The notes: generated by a model from the letters alone, not told the origin. Counted from the first letter of the stretch, positions 25,480 to 35,400 are shown. The stretch is 62,705 nt of DNA from DASYAN01 sp034431765 (GCA_034431765.1 DAOUDD010000199.1:1-62705), one strand, 5' to 3'. Numbers and translations are program-made.

Positions 25480-26091
25480 ACTGAAGACTCCTTCAAATTG
25501 GGAAAAATCCCCCAAATGGGTGATAGATAGATAATATAAAATCAAAAAGCACTGCAATTCATTCTATAACTTCCAGCCAGAGACATCGTTTCCTCTATGG
25601 GTATTCAAGAGAAAAACTTCCTCATTCTCTCTCTTCTTGCTCACTCTACTGTAAAAAACGTTCGGAAACTATAAACTATCTCTCACTCTGGTACCAATAG
25701 AGGTCTTTACAGCCATGTACTGTAATGTTACCATTACATTCTACCGCTCCGATCATACGTTTAAGGATGCCATTTTTTGTCTTGCCTCCCGTCGATTATA
25801 CTGGTAGATGTGCGGGGAATAGAACAACGGCATTTTCCATTTCTAACTAGCCGACAAAAGGGGTACGTTGTTCCAAATGTATGGGTAGCGTCGTCTTATC
25901 ATTACCGAAACCAAAGCCAACCCAAACAATACTTTACTATGTGGGGATCGAAACGTTGTCCTATACTTCCTTACATTCAGAAATTTCCAGGCCTTACATA
26001 TTTTATCAGGAGAAGCGGAAAACTCACTTCTGAATGCATGAAGATTCTTTAGTGACTCAAATGCGAAATTTTCCCCGAAAGGGTACTGCGT

Positions 26092-27750
26092 GTGAATGCA
26101 AAACAAATCTGGCAAACAACAAGAGAACGGCTAAAAACAAAGGTCAGCTCCGCTGTCTTCACCACCTGGTTTGAGGGAACTACAGCGGATTCCTTTCAGG
26201 ATGGCGTCTTTGTCGTTGGAGTTCCGACTACCTTCACAAAAGCATATTTAGAAAGACGTTATTCTGAGCACATTCGCACCATCCTGATCGAAATTACAGG
26301 CACGGAGATCGAGGTGCAATTTAAGGTTGCAAAAGAGCAGGTCTCGCCAGAAGATGTCTCTGGACCCGGCTTGCAAGAGGCAGCCCTGCGTCCACCAAAA
26401 CGCTCCTATCGCATCGGTAAGGGGCGGCTCGCGGCGGCTCTACAAGAGAAACAACGTGGTGAGAATGCAGGGTCCGCTGCTGCCGCTATGAACTCACTCG
26501 CTTCAGCCCCACTTCCGTCAAATGCGCACACTCAGAAGCATGAGGAGGAGATTCCACAACAGGACTTTCCTGTTATGGAATCTCCTTCGCAGCCACTCAA
26601 TCCACTACCCTCGCCACGTCCCGTCGATCACGCTTTTAAAATGCCTCCTACAACAATCAAAGAGGGACAGCAGAGCGCATTGGTCGAACAGTCTTCCATT
26701 GCTGTTCCTCCTCCCTTTATGAGAGAAGAGCGTCTAAATACTCGCTACACATTTAATATGTTTATTGTCGGCAAATCAAATCAGCTTGCACACGCCGCTT
26801 CTCTTGCCGTGGCAGAAAATCCAGGACGCATCTACAATCCACTCTTCCTCTACGGTGGCGTTGGATTGGGTAAGACGCACCTGATGCACGCTATCGGACA
26901 CTCAGGCGAGGCCGCAGGTCTCACCGTCCTCTACGTGACTTCTGAAAAGTTCACCAACGAGATTGTGAACGCTATTCGTACACACAAAACCGATGAGTTT
27001 CGCGCAAAATATCGCCAGATCGATATCCTGCTCGTCGATGATATTCAGTTTATTGTCGGCAAGGAAGCCACCGAAGAAGAGTTTTTCCATACCTTTAATG
27101 CGCTTCACAACGCCAACAAACAGATCGTTGTCACCAGTGATCGCCCTCCCAAGGCCATTAACAGTTTGCAAGATCGCCTCCGCTCGCGCTTCGAGTGGGG
27201 TCTCCTGGCAGACGTTCAGGCACCAGAGTACGAGCATCGTCTCGCTATCCTGCGCTCCAAGTGTGAGTCGCTCCGCTTCACGGTTCCGGCTAACGTGATC
27301 GAATATATTGCGCGCCCACAATGCAGCAGTGTGCGCGAGTTGGAAGGCGCGCTCAATCGCGTCATCGCCTACGCAACGCTACACGATCAGCCACTTACTA
27401 TGAGCCTCGCGGCACAGGCGCTCGAACACCTCTACGAGACAAAGCCTGCCACAACCCTGTCTGTTAATGAAGTCTTTGATGGGATCTGTCGCTACTACAA
27501 CATCGAATCCTCACAGCTACGTGGCAAACAACGCGATCGCGACATCGCCTGGCCGCGCCAGGTCGCAATGTACCTGATGCGCGAGGAGACCAGCGCTTCT
27601 TTACAACAGATTGGCGCTGCGCTGGGTGGACGTGATCATACAACTATCATGCATGGCTGGGAAAAAGTACGTGCTGAAATCGCCAACAACGAACACGCGC
27701 GTCAGGAGATCGCGGCAGTCGTCGAATCACTGCACCACCTCCACATCTAA
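26092..27750 (+). CDS. dnaA: Chromosomal replication initiator DnaA
   Basis: Origin-binding AAA+ initiator, 552 residues with a GTG start. Domain I (IWQTTRERLKTKVSSAVFTTWF) is followed by an unusually long, poorly conserved linker (about 105-215). The AAA+ core has Walker A GGVGLGKTH, Walker B LLVDDIQFI and box VII LRSRFEWGL. Domain IV carries the DNA-binding signature GGRDHTTIMHGWEK. It is complete and looks functional. dnaN, recF and rpmH are not adjacent, and the upstream 612 bases show no TTATCCACA-type boxes, so this may not mark oriC. Confidence 0.97.
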   Translation: MNAKQIWQTTRERLKTKVSSAVFTTWFEGTTADSFQDGVFVVGVPTTFTKAYLERRYSEHIRTILIEITGTEIEVQFKVAKEQVSPEDVSGPGLQEAALRPPKRSYRIGKGRLAAALQEKQRGENAGSAAAAMNSLASAPLPSNAHTQKHEEEIPQQDFPVMESPSQPLNPLPSPRPVDHAFKMPPTTIKEGQQSALVEQSSIAVPPPFMREERLNTRYTFNMFIVGKSNQLAHAASLAVAENPGRIYNPLFLYGGVGLGKTHLMHAIGHSGEAAGLTVLYVTSEKFTNEIVNAIRTHKTDEFRAKYRQIDILLVDDIQFIVGKEATEEEFFHTFNALHNANKQIVVTSDRPPKAINSLQDRLRSRFEWGLLADVQAPEYEHRLAILRSKCESLRFTVPANVIEYIARPQCSSVRELEGALNRVIAYATLHDQPLTMSLAAQALEHLYETKPATTLSVNEVFDGICRYYNIESSQLRGKQRDRDIAWPRQVAMYLMREETSASLQQIGAALGGRDHTTIMHGWEKVRAEIANNEHARQEIAAVVESLHHLHI

Positions 27751-27805
27751 AATCACACTTGATTTTGCACGACGAGTCTGTTACCCTGAATGTCAGAAAC
27801 GTTAC

Positions 27806-27847
27806 GGACAAGGGACGCCAGGCAAACTGCTTGCCTCGCTCTTGTCC
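27806..27847. repeat. Hairpin after dnaA, related to the GAGGCAAG element
   Basis: GGACAAGGGACGCCAGGCAA pairs imperfectly with TTGCCTCGCTCTTGTCC. It resembles the dispersed hairpins at 11672 and 34135 and may also act as a weak terminator for dnaA. Confidence 0.5.
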
Positions 27848-27914
27848 TTCATGCACTGTGAACAAGACAAAGAATTAGCTGTACTGTAGCTCATCATATC
27901 AGGAGCTTTTTCTC

Positions 27915-28499
27915 ATGCAACAACAACAACAACAATCCGCGAGCTATGACCTGCTCGCGGTCTTTCCTGATGAAGCAAAGGCCGACGCAGCCGCCGCCAA
28001 ACTCCAGAAGGAGGGCTTCAACGAAGAGGAAATTCATCAGCTCAGTAGCGGTAGTGTGGGTACCGGGGATTTCCGCGTGCACGGACCCAGCCAGGACCGC
28101 CGTGACCTCTTTTTGCAAACACAGCGCTCTGGCCCAAATCCCTTGCGCGTACTTGTGTTTGCGGTCCTCTTCGGCCTGCTGCTGGCCGGTATTACCTTCG
28201 TCGCGACCTTCGCTCTCCCCCCTCTACACATTCCCGTCGTCTTCTTGATCGGCCTCGCGCTCGGCCTCGTGCTTGGCACAATTACCGGCCTGTTACAGCG
28301 AGGTCGTGTGCGAGGAAACATCGGACAACAGATTCCAGTTGGCACTGTACCCAAACCTGCTAAAACGATACAGGAAGCACGTACCGTTGTCGCCTTGCGC
28401 TTTCACGACCCCGACAATATCAGCCGCAAATCTCGTGCACGTGCTATCCTGCTCAACAATCAGGGAAAAATTGACCGCAGCGTTGGACGCCTCGAATAA
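27915..28499 (+). CDS. Membrane protein, general-stress-like, unknown function
   Basis: 194 residues. The N-terminus is a run of six Gln encoded by a CAA tract. A conserved-looking soluble segment (YDLLAVFPDEAKADAAAAKL..EGFNEEEIH) resembles heat-induced stress proteins of the YflT type. Two adjacent membrane helices follow (about 75-120) with a GLALGLVLGTITGLLQRGR motif, then a short soluble tail. The start has AGGAG upstream (atcAGGAGcttttt). A strong terminator follows. Function unknown. Confidence 0.8.
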   Translation: MQQQQQQSASYDLLAVFPDEAKADAAAAKLQKEGFNEEEIHQLSSGSVGTGDFRVHGPSQDRRDLFLQTQRSGPNPLRVLVFAVLFGLLLAGITFVATFALPPLHIPVVFLIGLALGLVLGTITGLLQRGRVRGNIGQQIPVGTVPKPAKTIQEARTVVALRFHDPDNISRKSRARAILLNNQGKIDRSVGRLE

Positions 28500-28526
28500 A
28501 TACATAGCATTCCTTTATCCTGAAGT

Positions 28527-28558
28527 GGCCCTTCCAGCTTTGGAAGGGCTGTTTTTTT
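28527..28558 (+). terminator. Rho-independent terminator
   Basis: GCCCTTCCA GCTT TGGAAGGGC followed by TGTTTTTTT, 28 bases after the stop of the membrane protein gene. Confidence 0.95.
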
Positions 28559-28716
28559 GGAGTAGGATTGTTTTCTAAAACACTGGTAAAAGACGAGATC
28601 ATTGGTTACAATTGGTGTAGCCCGGTGGCCCCTTTTCACGTCCCCAATATGCCACCTGCTCAGTCTTAAAACTACAATAACTTAAAAATTATTATACTGC
28701 ACTGGAGTTGTTCGTT

Positions 28717-29025
28717 ATGCCCAGGGATTCGTTAACATTGCTGCGCTTCGAGGTGAAGCCTGATGAGGTGGTACTTGAGCGCACCAGGCTCCTCCCACCC
28801 TATAAGGTCATCGTCCATGATGACGATTATAATGAGATGACCTACGTCGTCTTCGCGCTTTTACACGCAGTCAATACGTTAACGCCCCAGGAAGCTGAAC
28901 ATATTATGTTAACCGCGCACCTGACAGGAAAAGCTGTTGTCATCGTCTGCCCCAAAGAAGCCGCCGAGTACTACCAGGAACGCCTCTTAAGCTATCACTT
29001 AACCGCAACAATTGAACCTGATTAG
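28717..29025 (+). CDS. clpS: ClpS-like adaptor of the Clp protease
   Basis: About 102 residues. ClpS hands N-degron substrates to ClpA/ClpC. The core YKVIVHDDDYNEMTYVVFAL and the later HLTGKAVVIVCPKEAAEYY match the ClpS fold, including the Asp/Asn/Thr residues that bind destabilising N-terminal residues. The TTG three codons earlier is less likely than the ATG at 28717, which has GGAG nine bases upstream. No clpA/clpC is in the window. Confidence 0.85.
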   Translation: MPRDSLTLLRFEVKPDEVVLERTRLLPPYKVIVHDDDYNEMTYVVFALLHAVNTLTPQEAEHIMLTAHLTGKAVVIVCPKEAAEYYQERLLSYHLTATIEPD

Positions 29026-29384
29026 ACGTATACGAAAGCAAGCGGCCAGTGTGTCGCTTTTTTATACTCCCACCCGTATACATTGCTATAGCAGAGAAAA
29101 GGCTGTAGTTGTTTTAACCAGCAATGTAGAGACAAGTATGGTAGTGCAGTAAATCTATAGTAGGAGACGTAGCAATTACGCCAGACATGGGGTAAAATAG
29201 AGGCGTACTCTCATGATTATGGATACAACCTCCTTGAAATGTTTTCTATTGACGATGACATCAGTAGGAGGTAGGATTCGTAGTTGCCCACACGTCAGGT
29301 GAAGTAGGCATACGCTAGAGTAGACTGACACTGAAGGTGCCAGGTGATGCTGTTTATCACGCTCCATCAGGAGGGGAGAAAATC

Positions 29385-29921
29385 ATGGTTCACTTATGGG
29401 GCTCCAAAGCTAAAGAAGGAGCCGAGATCAGTAAATCCGCGCTTGGCGAATGTTCTGCCGGAGATATCGCGGTTGTGATTGGAGGCGAGAAACTCGATTC
29501 CAATCTGGTCTATCTCGGTTGCCAAATGGCAAAAGGAGCCAGGCGTAAGGTCCATTTTGTGCACGTTATTGAAGTTCCACGCGCCCTACCGCTCAAAGCT
29601 GTCCTTAGCGAGGAATCGGAGCGCGCAGATCAGTTGCTGACATCAGCGATGCAGATCGCGAATCGCCTTGGATGCGATGCCGTTGCAGAGGTCGTTCAGG
29701 CCCGCGATGCGGGTACTGCTATCGTCGATGAAGCTCGTGATCATAATTGCGCTCTACTGCTGATCGGTCTGATACGTAACAACGGACATGTCCGTAGCGA
29801 ACTGGGAAAAACCGTTTCCTTTGTTCTTGATAACGCTCCATGTCGCGTCTGGCTCGTTCAAGACCCACCTGAGCAGCAGCAAACTCCCTCGACAGACAAA
29901 ATGAAGGTTGTTGCGCATTAA
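29385..29921 (+). CDS. Universal stress protein (UspA) family
   Basis: About 178 residues from the ATG at 29385, preceded by AGGAGGGG. An alpha/beta Usp fold is seen: AGDIAVVIGGEKLDSNLVYLG, VHFVHVIEVPRALPL, and a C-terminal part LLLIGLIRNN..VRSELGKTVSFV in which the ATP-binding G-x2-G-x9-G pattern is only partly kept. The 29026-29384 gap upstream contains a small AAGCG..CGCTTTTTT hairpin near 29041-29064 that may end clpS, and nothing else recognised. Confidence 0.8.
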   Translation: MVHLWGSKAKEGAEISKSALGECSAGDIAVVIGGEKLDSNLVYLGCQMAKGARRKVHFVHVIEVPRALPLKAVLSEESERADQLLTSAMQIANRLGCDAVAEVVQARDAGTAIVDEARDHNCALLLIGLIRNNGHVRSELGKTVSFVLDNAPCRVWLVQDPPEQQQTPSTDKMKVVAH

Positions 29922-29930
29922 ATAAACACA

Positions 29931-29963
29931 AGGGATTCAAGGACGGCCGTTCCTTGAATCCCT
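29931..29963. terminator. Hairpin terminator after the Usp gene
   Basis: AGGGATTCAAGGA..TCCTTGAATCCCT, a perfect 13-bp stem with a seven-base loop; T-rich on the minus-strand side (TTGTGTTTATTT), none on the plus side. Confidence 0.75.
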
Positions 29964-30110
29964 GTCCATCCCACAAAACTAAGAAATTTGGCCTTTTCCT
30001 CCATTACCTTGATACATCTACTCCAACCAATACGTATTATAAGTGTCCATCTACGTTTTCTTTTCTAAGCATCCGCAACCACATCAAGCTATTTTTTGGA
30101 GAGAGCAATT

Positions 30111-30707
30111 ATGACAACAGATATTCCTTCTTCTGGCACGTCTGTCCACACACATAAAGACTACTACAAGGCACTCTATCAGGCAGCCCTGACCATCTCC
30201 TCCAGCCTCGACCTTGATCAGGTATTGCAAAGCGTTGTCATGAGCACGACCGAAGCGATGAGAGTTAAAGCCTGTCTTGTCCGCCTGCTAGATCCAGATA
30301 CAGGACAACTTCGCTTAAGCGCTGTCTACGGTCTTAGCGGTGAGTACCTTGGGAAGGGTCCTGTCAATGTCGGCACCAGTCAGATCGATAGTGAGGCCCT
30401 CTGTGGCACACCTGTCTATATCGCCGATGTCCGTACTGACCCACGCTTCCAATATCAGGATGCCGCGAAACACGAAGGCCTGATTTCTGCCCTGTGTGTG
30501 CCGATAGAGGTACGTGGCGAAGCAATCGGTGTGCTGCGCGTCTACACCTCCGAGCCTACGGACTTCCATGAGGACGATGTGCAGTTTCTCTCGGTGCTCT
30601 CCAGCCTGGCGGGTCTCTCCATTGACAACGCACGTCTCTACGAAAGCGTCAAGAGCACCTACGACAATGTCGTCAATGCATTCTGGGGTAATCACGTTCC
30701 CTTTTAG
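30111..30707 (+). CDS. GAF domain protein
   Basis: 198 residues, almost entirely one GAF domain: SSSLDLDQVLQSVVMSTTEAM, VKACLVRLLDPDTGQL, LISALCVPIEVRGEAIGVLR and a final ADDVQFLSVLSSLAGLSIDNA-like helix (here EDDVQFLSVLSSLAG). GAF domains bind small molecules or chromophores; no catalytic output domain is present, so it probably acts by protein interaction. The start at 30111 has GGAG nine bases upstream. Stands alone before the nuclease-helicase gene. Confidence 0.88.
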   Translation: MTTDIPSSGTSVHTHKDYYKALYQAALTISSSLDLDQVLQSVVMSTTEAMRVKACLVRLLDPDTGQLRLSAVYGLSGEYLGKGPVNVGTSQIDSEALCGTPVYIADVRTDPRFQYQDAAKHEGLISALCVPIEVRGEAIGVLRVYTSEPTDFHEDDVQFLSVLSSLAGLSIDNARLYESVKSTYDNVVNAFWGNHVPF

Positions 30708-30803
30708 TACTCTCTTGTCCGTCACAGGTGTCGCTCCCCCCTTGACGAATTTTTGTTCCTCTCGTACACTTTCTAAAACGAGAGACATACGGAGCACACT
30801 GCA

Positions 30804-33800
30804 ATGGCCACACACGATATGCACCTCCAGAGTGAGCAGAGACAGGACTGTTTTCTTTGCACGCTCGATCCTAAACATACCTGTTCTCAGACTTCTCTGG
30901 AAGGTCGTATCGTGGCTGTACATGAGCACAATAACAACGGCGAACGCACGCCCTTGCTTCTCCTCGATACAGGGACTCAACGCGTCGAGGTCCACCTGGA
31001 TGATACCTACTACCGCAGCTTGATCAAAGAACTCAAAGCGCGTGCCGAGGTTCTACATCAGTACAACCTGACCGCGCGCATCTATCATCTGCCAAATACG
31101 CCGGAGCAGGTGACATACAGGAATCGTACTCGCTTACGTTACAGGGGCAATGCCTATACACTCGCGGTACTGGAACCGGATATCCTTCTCAATATCACCG
31201 ACCTCAACCAGGCTGAATATTGCCCGCGCCAATACCATCTCAATCGCTTACTTCCCTCAACCACTTCCAGCGCAACAATTCGCGGTAATCTTGTCCATCA
31301 TTGCTTCAAAGAGCTGCTGAAAGAACATGACCGTGGTCAATTACACTCTCCTTTGGAAGATGAGGCTGACAGTACGCCGCGCAGAACGGCTTTAGCCTCG
31401 ATGCAAGAGCATCTTGAGCAGGCGCTCGATCTACAGAGCATCGATATGGCTCTCTCGAACGTCTCTCGCGAGAGTATGCGCGCCGAGGTTCAGCCACATC
31501 TCGCAAGCCTGGCAGCCTGGTTTGAGCGGGAACGCACGACACTCTGGGACATGCCTGCCTCCTACAACAATCCCGAAACCTCTGGCAACCAGGTACGAGC
31601 GGAGACCTTTCTCCTCGCACCAGAAATCGGTCTACGTGGACGGCTTGACCTGTTCTGGCAACACACCGGTCAACAACGTCTGCTAGAGCTGAAAACAGGA
31701 GGCGCAACCGGTGAACTGCCACGTCGTGAGCATCGCTGGCAGGTCTACGGCTACCATGCGCTGCTCACAGTACGCCGCGATTCACATATGAAACGAGCTA
31801 TGGCAACGTTGCTCTACAGTGGTACACCGGGCAGTGCTCAAGCCTTTGGCATTCCTGCAACGATTCGTGAGATTCAGCGTGTGAACGAGCGGCGCAATCT
31901 GCTCGTGCTCAGCCGTGCTACAGGCATTCCTGCTCCTCCTCCCGGCCCCTTTCGCTGCACCAAATGCTCTATGCTGGAACAGTGTCAGCATGTCTCGGCA
32001 CTCCTGCAATGGCAACCACCTGAGCCTGATCTCTCACGTCTTCCTCAGGAAAATGCAAGCGTACGACAACAGGGCGAGGGTCTACAGAACAGCGCATCTG
32101 GACTTCCAGGACAGGCATCTCCAGCACGGATAATACAGGCCGAGGATCGCGAGTTTTTCGCAAAGTACTATGAACTCCTGCATATCGAAGGACGTGCAGG
32201 TGAAGAGCAACAGGCGTTGCTCTGGACTCTCCCGGTAAGTGAACGGCTTGAACGCGGTACAGCTATTCAAAATCTACAACTTCAGGGTGCCCCTCGTGTC
32301 GAGAAAGATGGCTGGGAGATGGTTTTTCGCTGCACCAACACCTCTGAATTGCGCGAGGGCGACGAGATCCTGCTCAGCGATGGTAATCCAATCGCAGGTG
32401 AAGTCGTAACCGGCACCATTATGAGTAGTAGTTCAGAACAGGTGACCGTCTGGATGCGTGAACTGATCGCGCACCCGGCCCTGATTGACCGCTACGACAA
32501 CGACCTGGTACATGTGCGCACGCTGCAAAATCTGATGCGCTGGCAATATGTCCCCTCCCACCTGCGTGATCTCGTCGCTGGCGCAATTCGCCCACGCTTT
32601 CGGGAACAGCAGGGAGTGGAGCGCCCCGATTTTAATAGTGAGCAAAACCTTGCGGTCACGCGCGCGCTGCAAATGCAGGACTACCTGCTCATCCACGGTC
32701 CCCCTGGCACTGGCAAAACCAGTGTGATTGCGGAGATCGTACGCCGCCTTGTTGGGCGCGGGGAGCGTGTTCTCCTGGCCGCCTTTACCAATCAGGCAGT
32801 TGACAATATGCTCAAACGGCTCGATAGAGAGGGCTTCTCGGACTATCTCCGGCTCGGTCACGAACGCAGCGTCGCCGATCCGATCCGCCCCCACTTACTC
32901 AAAGAGCTTCTCACGGCTTCCGAGCAAGCTCTGGATACTGTTGGAGGAGAGGCAACGAAACTCGCCCCAGACAGTTTCCAGATCGATACCGTCCGTAAGC
33001 TGCTCTCGACCACACCAGTTGTTGCCTCAACCAGCGCAACCTGGTCATCTGATAAATATAGCGCAAAGCACACTGGAAGCGAGCAGCAGGAGGGCACTGA
33101 CCTCTTCTTTGATGTTGCCATTATCGACGAGGCTGGTCAGCTCACCCTCCCAGCTATTCTCGGCGCACTGCGTTTTGCGCGCCGCTTCATCCTGGTCGGA
33201 GACGAAAAGCAATTGCCGCCACTCGTGTTGAGCAAAGAGGCCGCCGAAGCTGGCCTGGCCGATTCGCTCTTCAGTTTTCTCAAACGGCGCGACGACGACT
33301 ATGTCCAGAACCATCTGCTGAGCGTAAGTGCCTGTGTCCCTTTACGTACCCAATACCGTATGAATAAGTGGATCGCCCATTTCTCATCAACCGTCTTTTA
33401 TAATGGACAGTTGCTCGCTCATCCCTCGATTGCCAGCAGGCGTTTAGCCTACAGTGCAGCTTCCATGCGCACAGAGCAGACGCGTGCACATCTGGCACGA
33501 GAAGAGCTGTGTGTTGCAGAAGCGTTGCATCCCAACTTCCCTCTGGTCTTTCTCGACACGCGCGAAGAGGGAGAACAGATCGTACCTAAACAAAGTAACG
33601 CAGAGGCACGAGCGATACGTAGCCTTGTTGCAGGCCTACTCATGCGTGGGATTGCAGCGCAAGACATCGGCGTTATCGCCCTCTATCGCGCTCAGGTTGC
33701 CAACATCCGTCGCCACCTCTTCAGTGCAGACCCGGCCGGTAATTATGCCGCTCTGCCGGGCGATACCTCAATCAGCGTAGATACCGTTGACCGTTTCCAG

Positions 33801-34070
33801 GGCGGTGAGCGCATGGTTATCATCCTCTCGTTCGCCACCGTACAGGAGCCAGCGGCAGAAAGCGCTCAACGCGAGTTCCTTCTCAATGCTAACCGCCTGA
33901 ACGTTGCACTAACGCGCGCTCAACGCAAACTCATTCTCGTCGGCAGCGTCCCCGCGCTGGAGAATCTTACCCTCTTTAGCCGCCTGCTCACATACTGTCG
34001 CAGCATGAAAACACTTATCTCTTACTCTGTAAGAACAGGCTCAAGAGAGCAGAAACCGAATGACGAGTAG
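30804..34070 (+). CDS. Dna2-type nuclease-helicase with Fe-S cluster
   Basis: 1088 residues. The N-terminal PD-(D/E)XK nuclease has RGNLVH (His165), GLRGRLDLFW (Asp282) and LLELKTGG (Glu295, Lys297), bracketed by Cys140 and Cys385-x2-Cys388-x5-Cys394, the four-cysteine Fe-S arrangement of Dna2, Cas4 and AddB. The C-terminal superfamily 1B helicase has GPPGTGKTSV, the DEAG box (AIIDEAGQLTLP), GDEKQLPP, VDTVDRFQGGE and NVALTRAQ. This order is that of eukaryotic Dna2. An extra Cys cluster (16, 19, 27) sits at the extreme N-terminus. A role in end resection or flap processing is inferred. Not near other recombination genes. Confidence 0.92.
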   Translation: MATHDMHLQSEQRQDCFLCTLDPKHTCSQTSLEGRIVAVHEHNNNGERTPLLLLDTGTQRVEVHLDDTYYRSLIKELKARAEVLHQYNLTARIYHLPNTPEQVTYRNRTRLRYRGNAYTLAVLEPDILLNITDLNQAEYCPRQYHLNRLLPSTTSSATIRGNLVHHCFKELLKEHDRGQLHSPLEDEADSTPRRTALASMQEHLEQALDLQSIDMALSNVSRESMRAEVQPHLASLAAWFERERTTLWDMPASYNNPETSGNQVRAETFLLAPEIGLRGRLDLFWQHTGQQRLLELKTGGATGELPRREHRWQVYGYHALLTVRRDSHMKRAMATLLYSGTPGSAQAFGIPATIREIQRVNERRNLLVLSRATGIPAPPPGPFRCTKCSMLEQCQHVSALLQWQPPEPDLSRLPQENASVRQQGEGLQNSASGLPGQASPARIIQAEDREFFAKYYELLHIEGRAGEEQQALLWTLPVSERLERGTAIQNLQLQGAPRVEKDGWEMVFRCTNTSELREGDEILLSDGNPIAGEVVTGTIMSSSSEQVTVWMRELIAHPALIDRYDNDLVHVRTLQNLMRWQYVPSHLRDLVAGAIRPRFREQQGVERPDFNSEQNLAVTRALQMQDYLLIHGPPGTGKTSVIAEIVRRLVGRGERVLLAAFTNQAVDNMLKRLDREGFSDYLRLGHERSVADPIRPHLLKELLTASEQALDTVGGEATKLAPDSFQIDTVRKLLSTTPVVASTSATWSSDKYSAKHTGSEQQEGTDLFFDVAIIDEAGQLTLPAILGALRFARRFILVGDEKQLPPLVLSKEAAEAGLADSLFSFLKRRDDDYVQNHLLSVSACVPLRTQYRMNKWIAHFSSTVFYNGQLLAHPSIASRRLAYSAASMRTEQTRAHLAREELCVAEALHPNFPLVFLDTREEGEQIVPKQSNAEARAIRSLVAGLLMRGIAAQDIGVIALYRAQVANIRRHLFSADPAGNYAALPGDTSISVDTVDRFQGGERMVIILSFATVQEPAAESAQREFLLNANRLNVALTRAQRKLILVGSVPALENLTLFSRLLTYCRSMKTLISYSVRTGSREQKPNDE

Positions 34071-34134
34071 AGAGTGTATTCGCCTCCAATACATTTCGCG
34101 TACGGTAACGGTAGCAAGGAAGCAGAGAAGAACA

Positions 34135-34171
34135 GCGCGTAGGGAGCGCACTTGCCTCGCACCTACCCTTA
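34135..34171. repeat. Copy of the GAGGCAAG/AGGGAGCG dispersed element
   Basis: GCGCGTAGGGAGCGCACTTG and the following CCTCGC match one arm of the 11672 hairpin. It lies in the gap between the nuclease-helicase and ribokinase genes. Confidence 0.5.
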
Positions 34172-34253
34172 AAAATATTTTATCTCATAAATCATTTAAA
34201 ACACCTATATCATATTAATTGAACTGTAGACTAGTAACGAAAGGCAAAATGCA

Positions 34254-35219
34254 ATGACGCACATAACGCAAGCACCTATTCTCGTAGTGGGGAGCCTGAA
34301 CATGGATCAGGTTGTACGTGTACCGCGCATGCCTACACTAGGAGAAACGCTGCTTGGAGCAGGTTCTCTCCAACTCATTCCAGGCGGCAAGGGAGCAAAT
34401 CAGGCTGTCGCTATAGCTCATCTTAGAGGCAACGTCGCCATGGCCGGACGTATCGGCAAAGACCCCTTTGGAGCGCAGCTACGCAATGCCCTGAACGAGG
34501 CAGGCATCAACACAGACCTCGTTACCATCGATCCACAGGAAGCTAGCGGCGTCGCCTTTATTTTTCTCTCACCACGTGGTGAGAACGCCATCATCGTCGC
34601 ATCAGGTGCAAATGCACAGGTTGGGCAGGATACGGGGCAGAACAACGCGATCTCCCATGCCATCCAGCAAGCTCAGGCCCTCGTGCTCCAGCTTGAAATC
34701 CCCGTACCAACCGTGCAACGACTAATCGCTGAAGCACATACTGCTGGACTTCTCGTCGTCCTCAACCTCGCACCGGCCCAGCAACTTCCCCGCTCAGTCC
34801 TACAACAGGTCTCCATCCTCATCCTCAACGAGAACGAAGCCAGCCTGCTCAGCGGTCAACGCGTTGCAAGTGTAGAGGATGCTCGCATCGTCGCCACCGT
34901 GCTGCACGAGTACGGTATCCCCACCGTCGTCATCACCCTCGGCGCGCTCGGCGCACTACTCGTCTCAGCCGGACCCGATGGCAAGCCTCACAACATCTAC
35001 CAGCCCGCCCCCAGAATGCGCGTCGTCGATACAACTGCCGCCGGAGACTGCTTCGTTGGAGCACTTACTGTTGCCCTCACCGAAGGCCAGTCGCAAGAGG
35101 ACGCCCTGCGCTTCGCCGTCTATGCCAGTGCCCTCAAAGTCACACGCTTCGGCGCACAAACCGGCCTTCCCACCCGCGTTGAAGTGGAAGAGAGTATGAA
35201 AAACGCTGGAACTGACTAA
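34254..35219 (+). CDS. rbsK: Ribokinase (PfkB family)
   Basis: Phosphorylates D-ribose to ribose-5-phosphate, 321 residues. PfkB signatures: VVGSLNMDQVVRVPRMP and PGGKGANQAVA near the N-terminus, and DTTAAGDCFVGAL near residue 258 with the catalytic base Asp265. The conserved NxN(E) segment ILILNENEASLLSG is present. The match is best to ribokinase, though other sugar kinases of the family cannot be excluded. No ribose transporter is adjacent. Confidence 0.9.
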   Translation: MTHITQAPILVVGSLNMDQVVRVPRMPTLGETLLGAGSLQLIPGGKGANQAVAIAHLRGNVAMAGRIGKDPFGAQLRNALNEAGINTDLVTIDPQEASGVAFIFLSPRGENAIIVASGANAQVGQDTGQNNAISHAIQQAQALVLQLEIPVPTVQRLIAEAHTAGLLVVLNLAPAQQLPRSVLQQVSILILNENEASLLSGQRVASVEDARIVATVLHEYGIPTVVITLGALGALLVSAGPDGKPHNIYQPAPRMRVVDTTAAGDCFVGALTVALTEGQSQEDALRFAVYASALKVTRFGAQTGLPTRVEVEESMKNAGTD

Positions 35220-35379
35220 GTAACATGAGTTCGAAACCGTTGGCCAACGTGACAGAACCCTCGTGCCCATTGCGAACAGCATCCTTCTCGCTCCCCCTGA
35301 CACCCTCTTCGCCAATGATATCGAACTCATATTAATAAGCACAAGCGTTTTATGCCTTATTTTAAGCTTAAAACAAGGT

Positions 35380-35394
35380 TGTCAATTTTTGACA
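35380..35394. promoter_or_regulatory. Operator-like palindrome upstream of the GH30 promoter
   Basis: TGTCAA-TTT-TTGACA, ending seven bases before the -35 box. A regulator acting on the glycosidase gene could bind here; the protein is not identified. Confidence 0.45.
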
Positions 35395-35400
35395 CAACTC

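Noticed and set aside
25480..26091. oriC upstream of dnaA
   Set aside because: No DnaA-box cluster or AT-rich unwinding repeats recognised.
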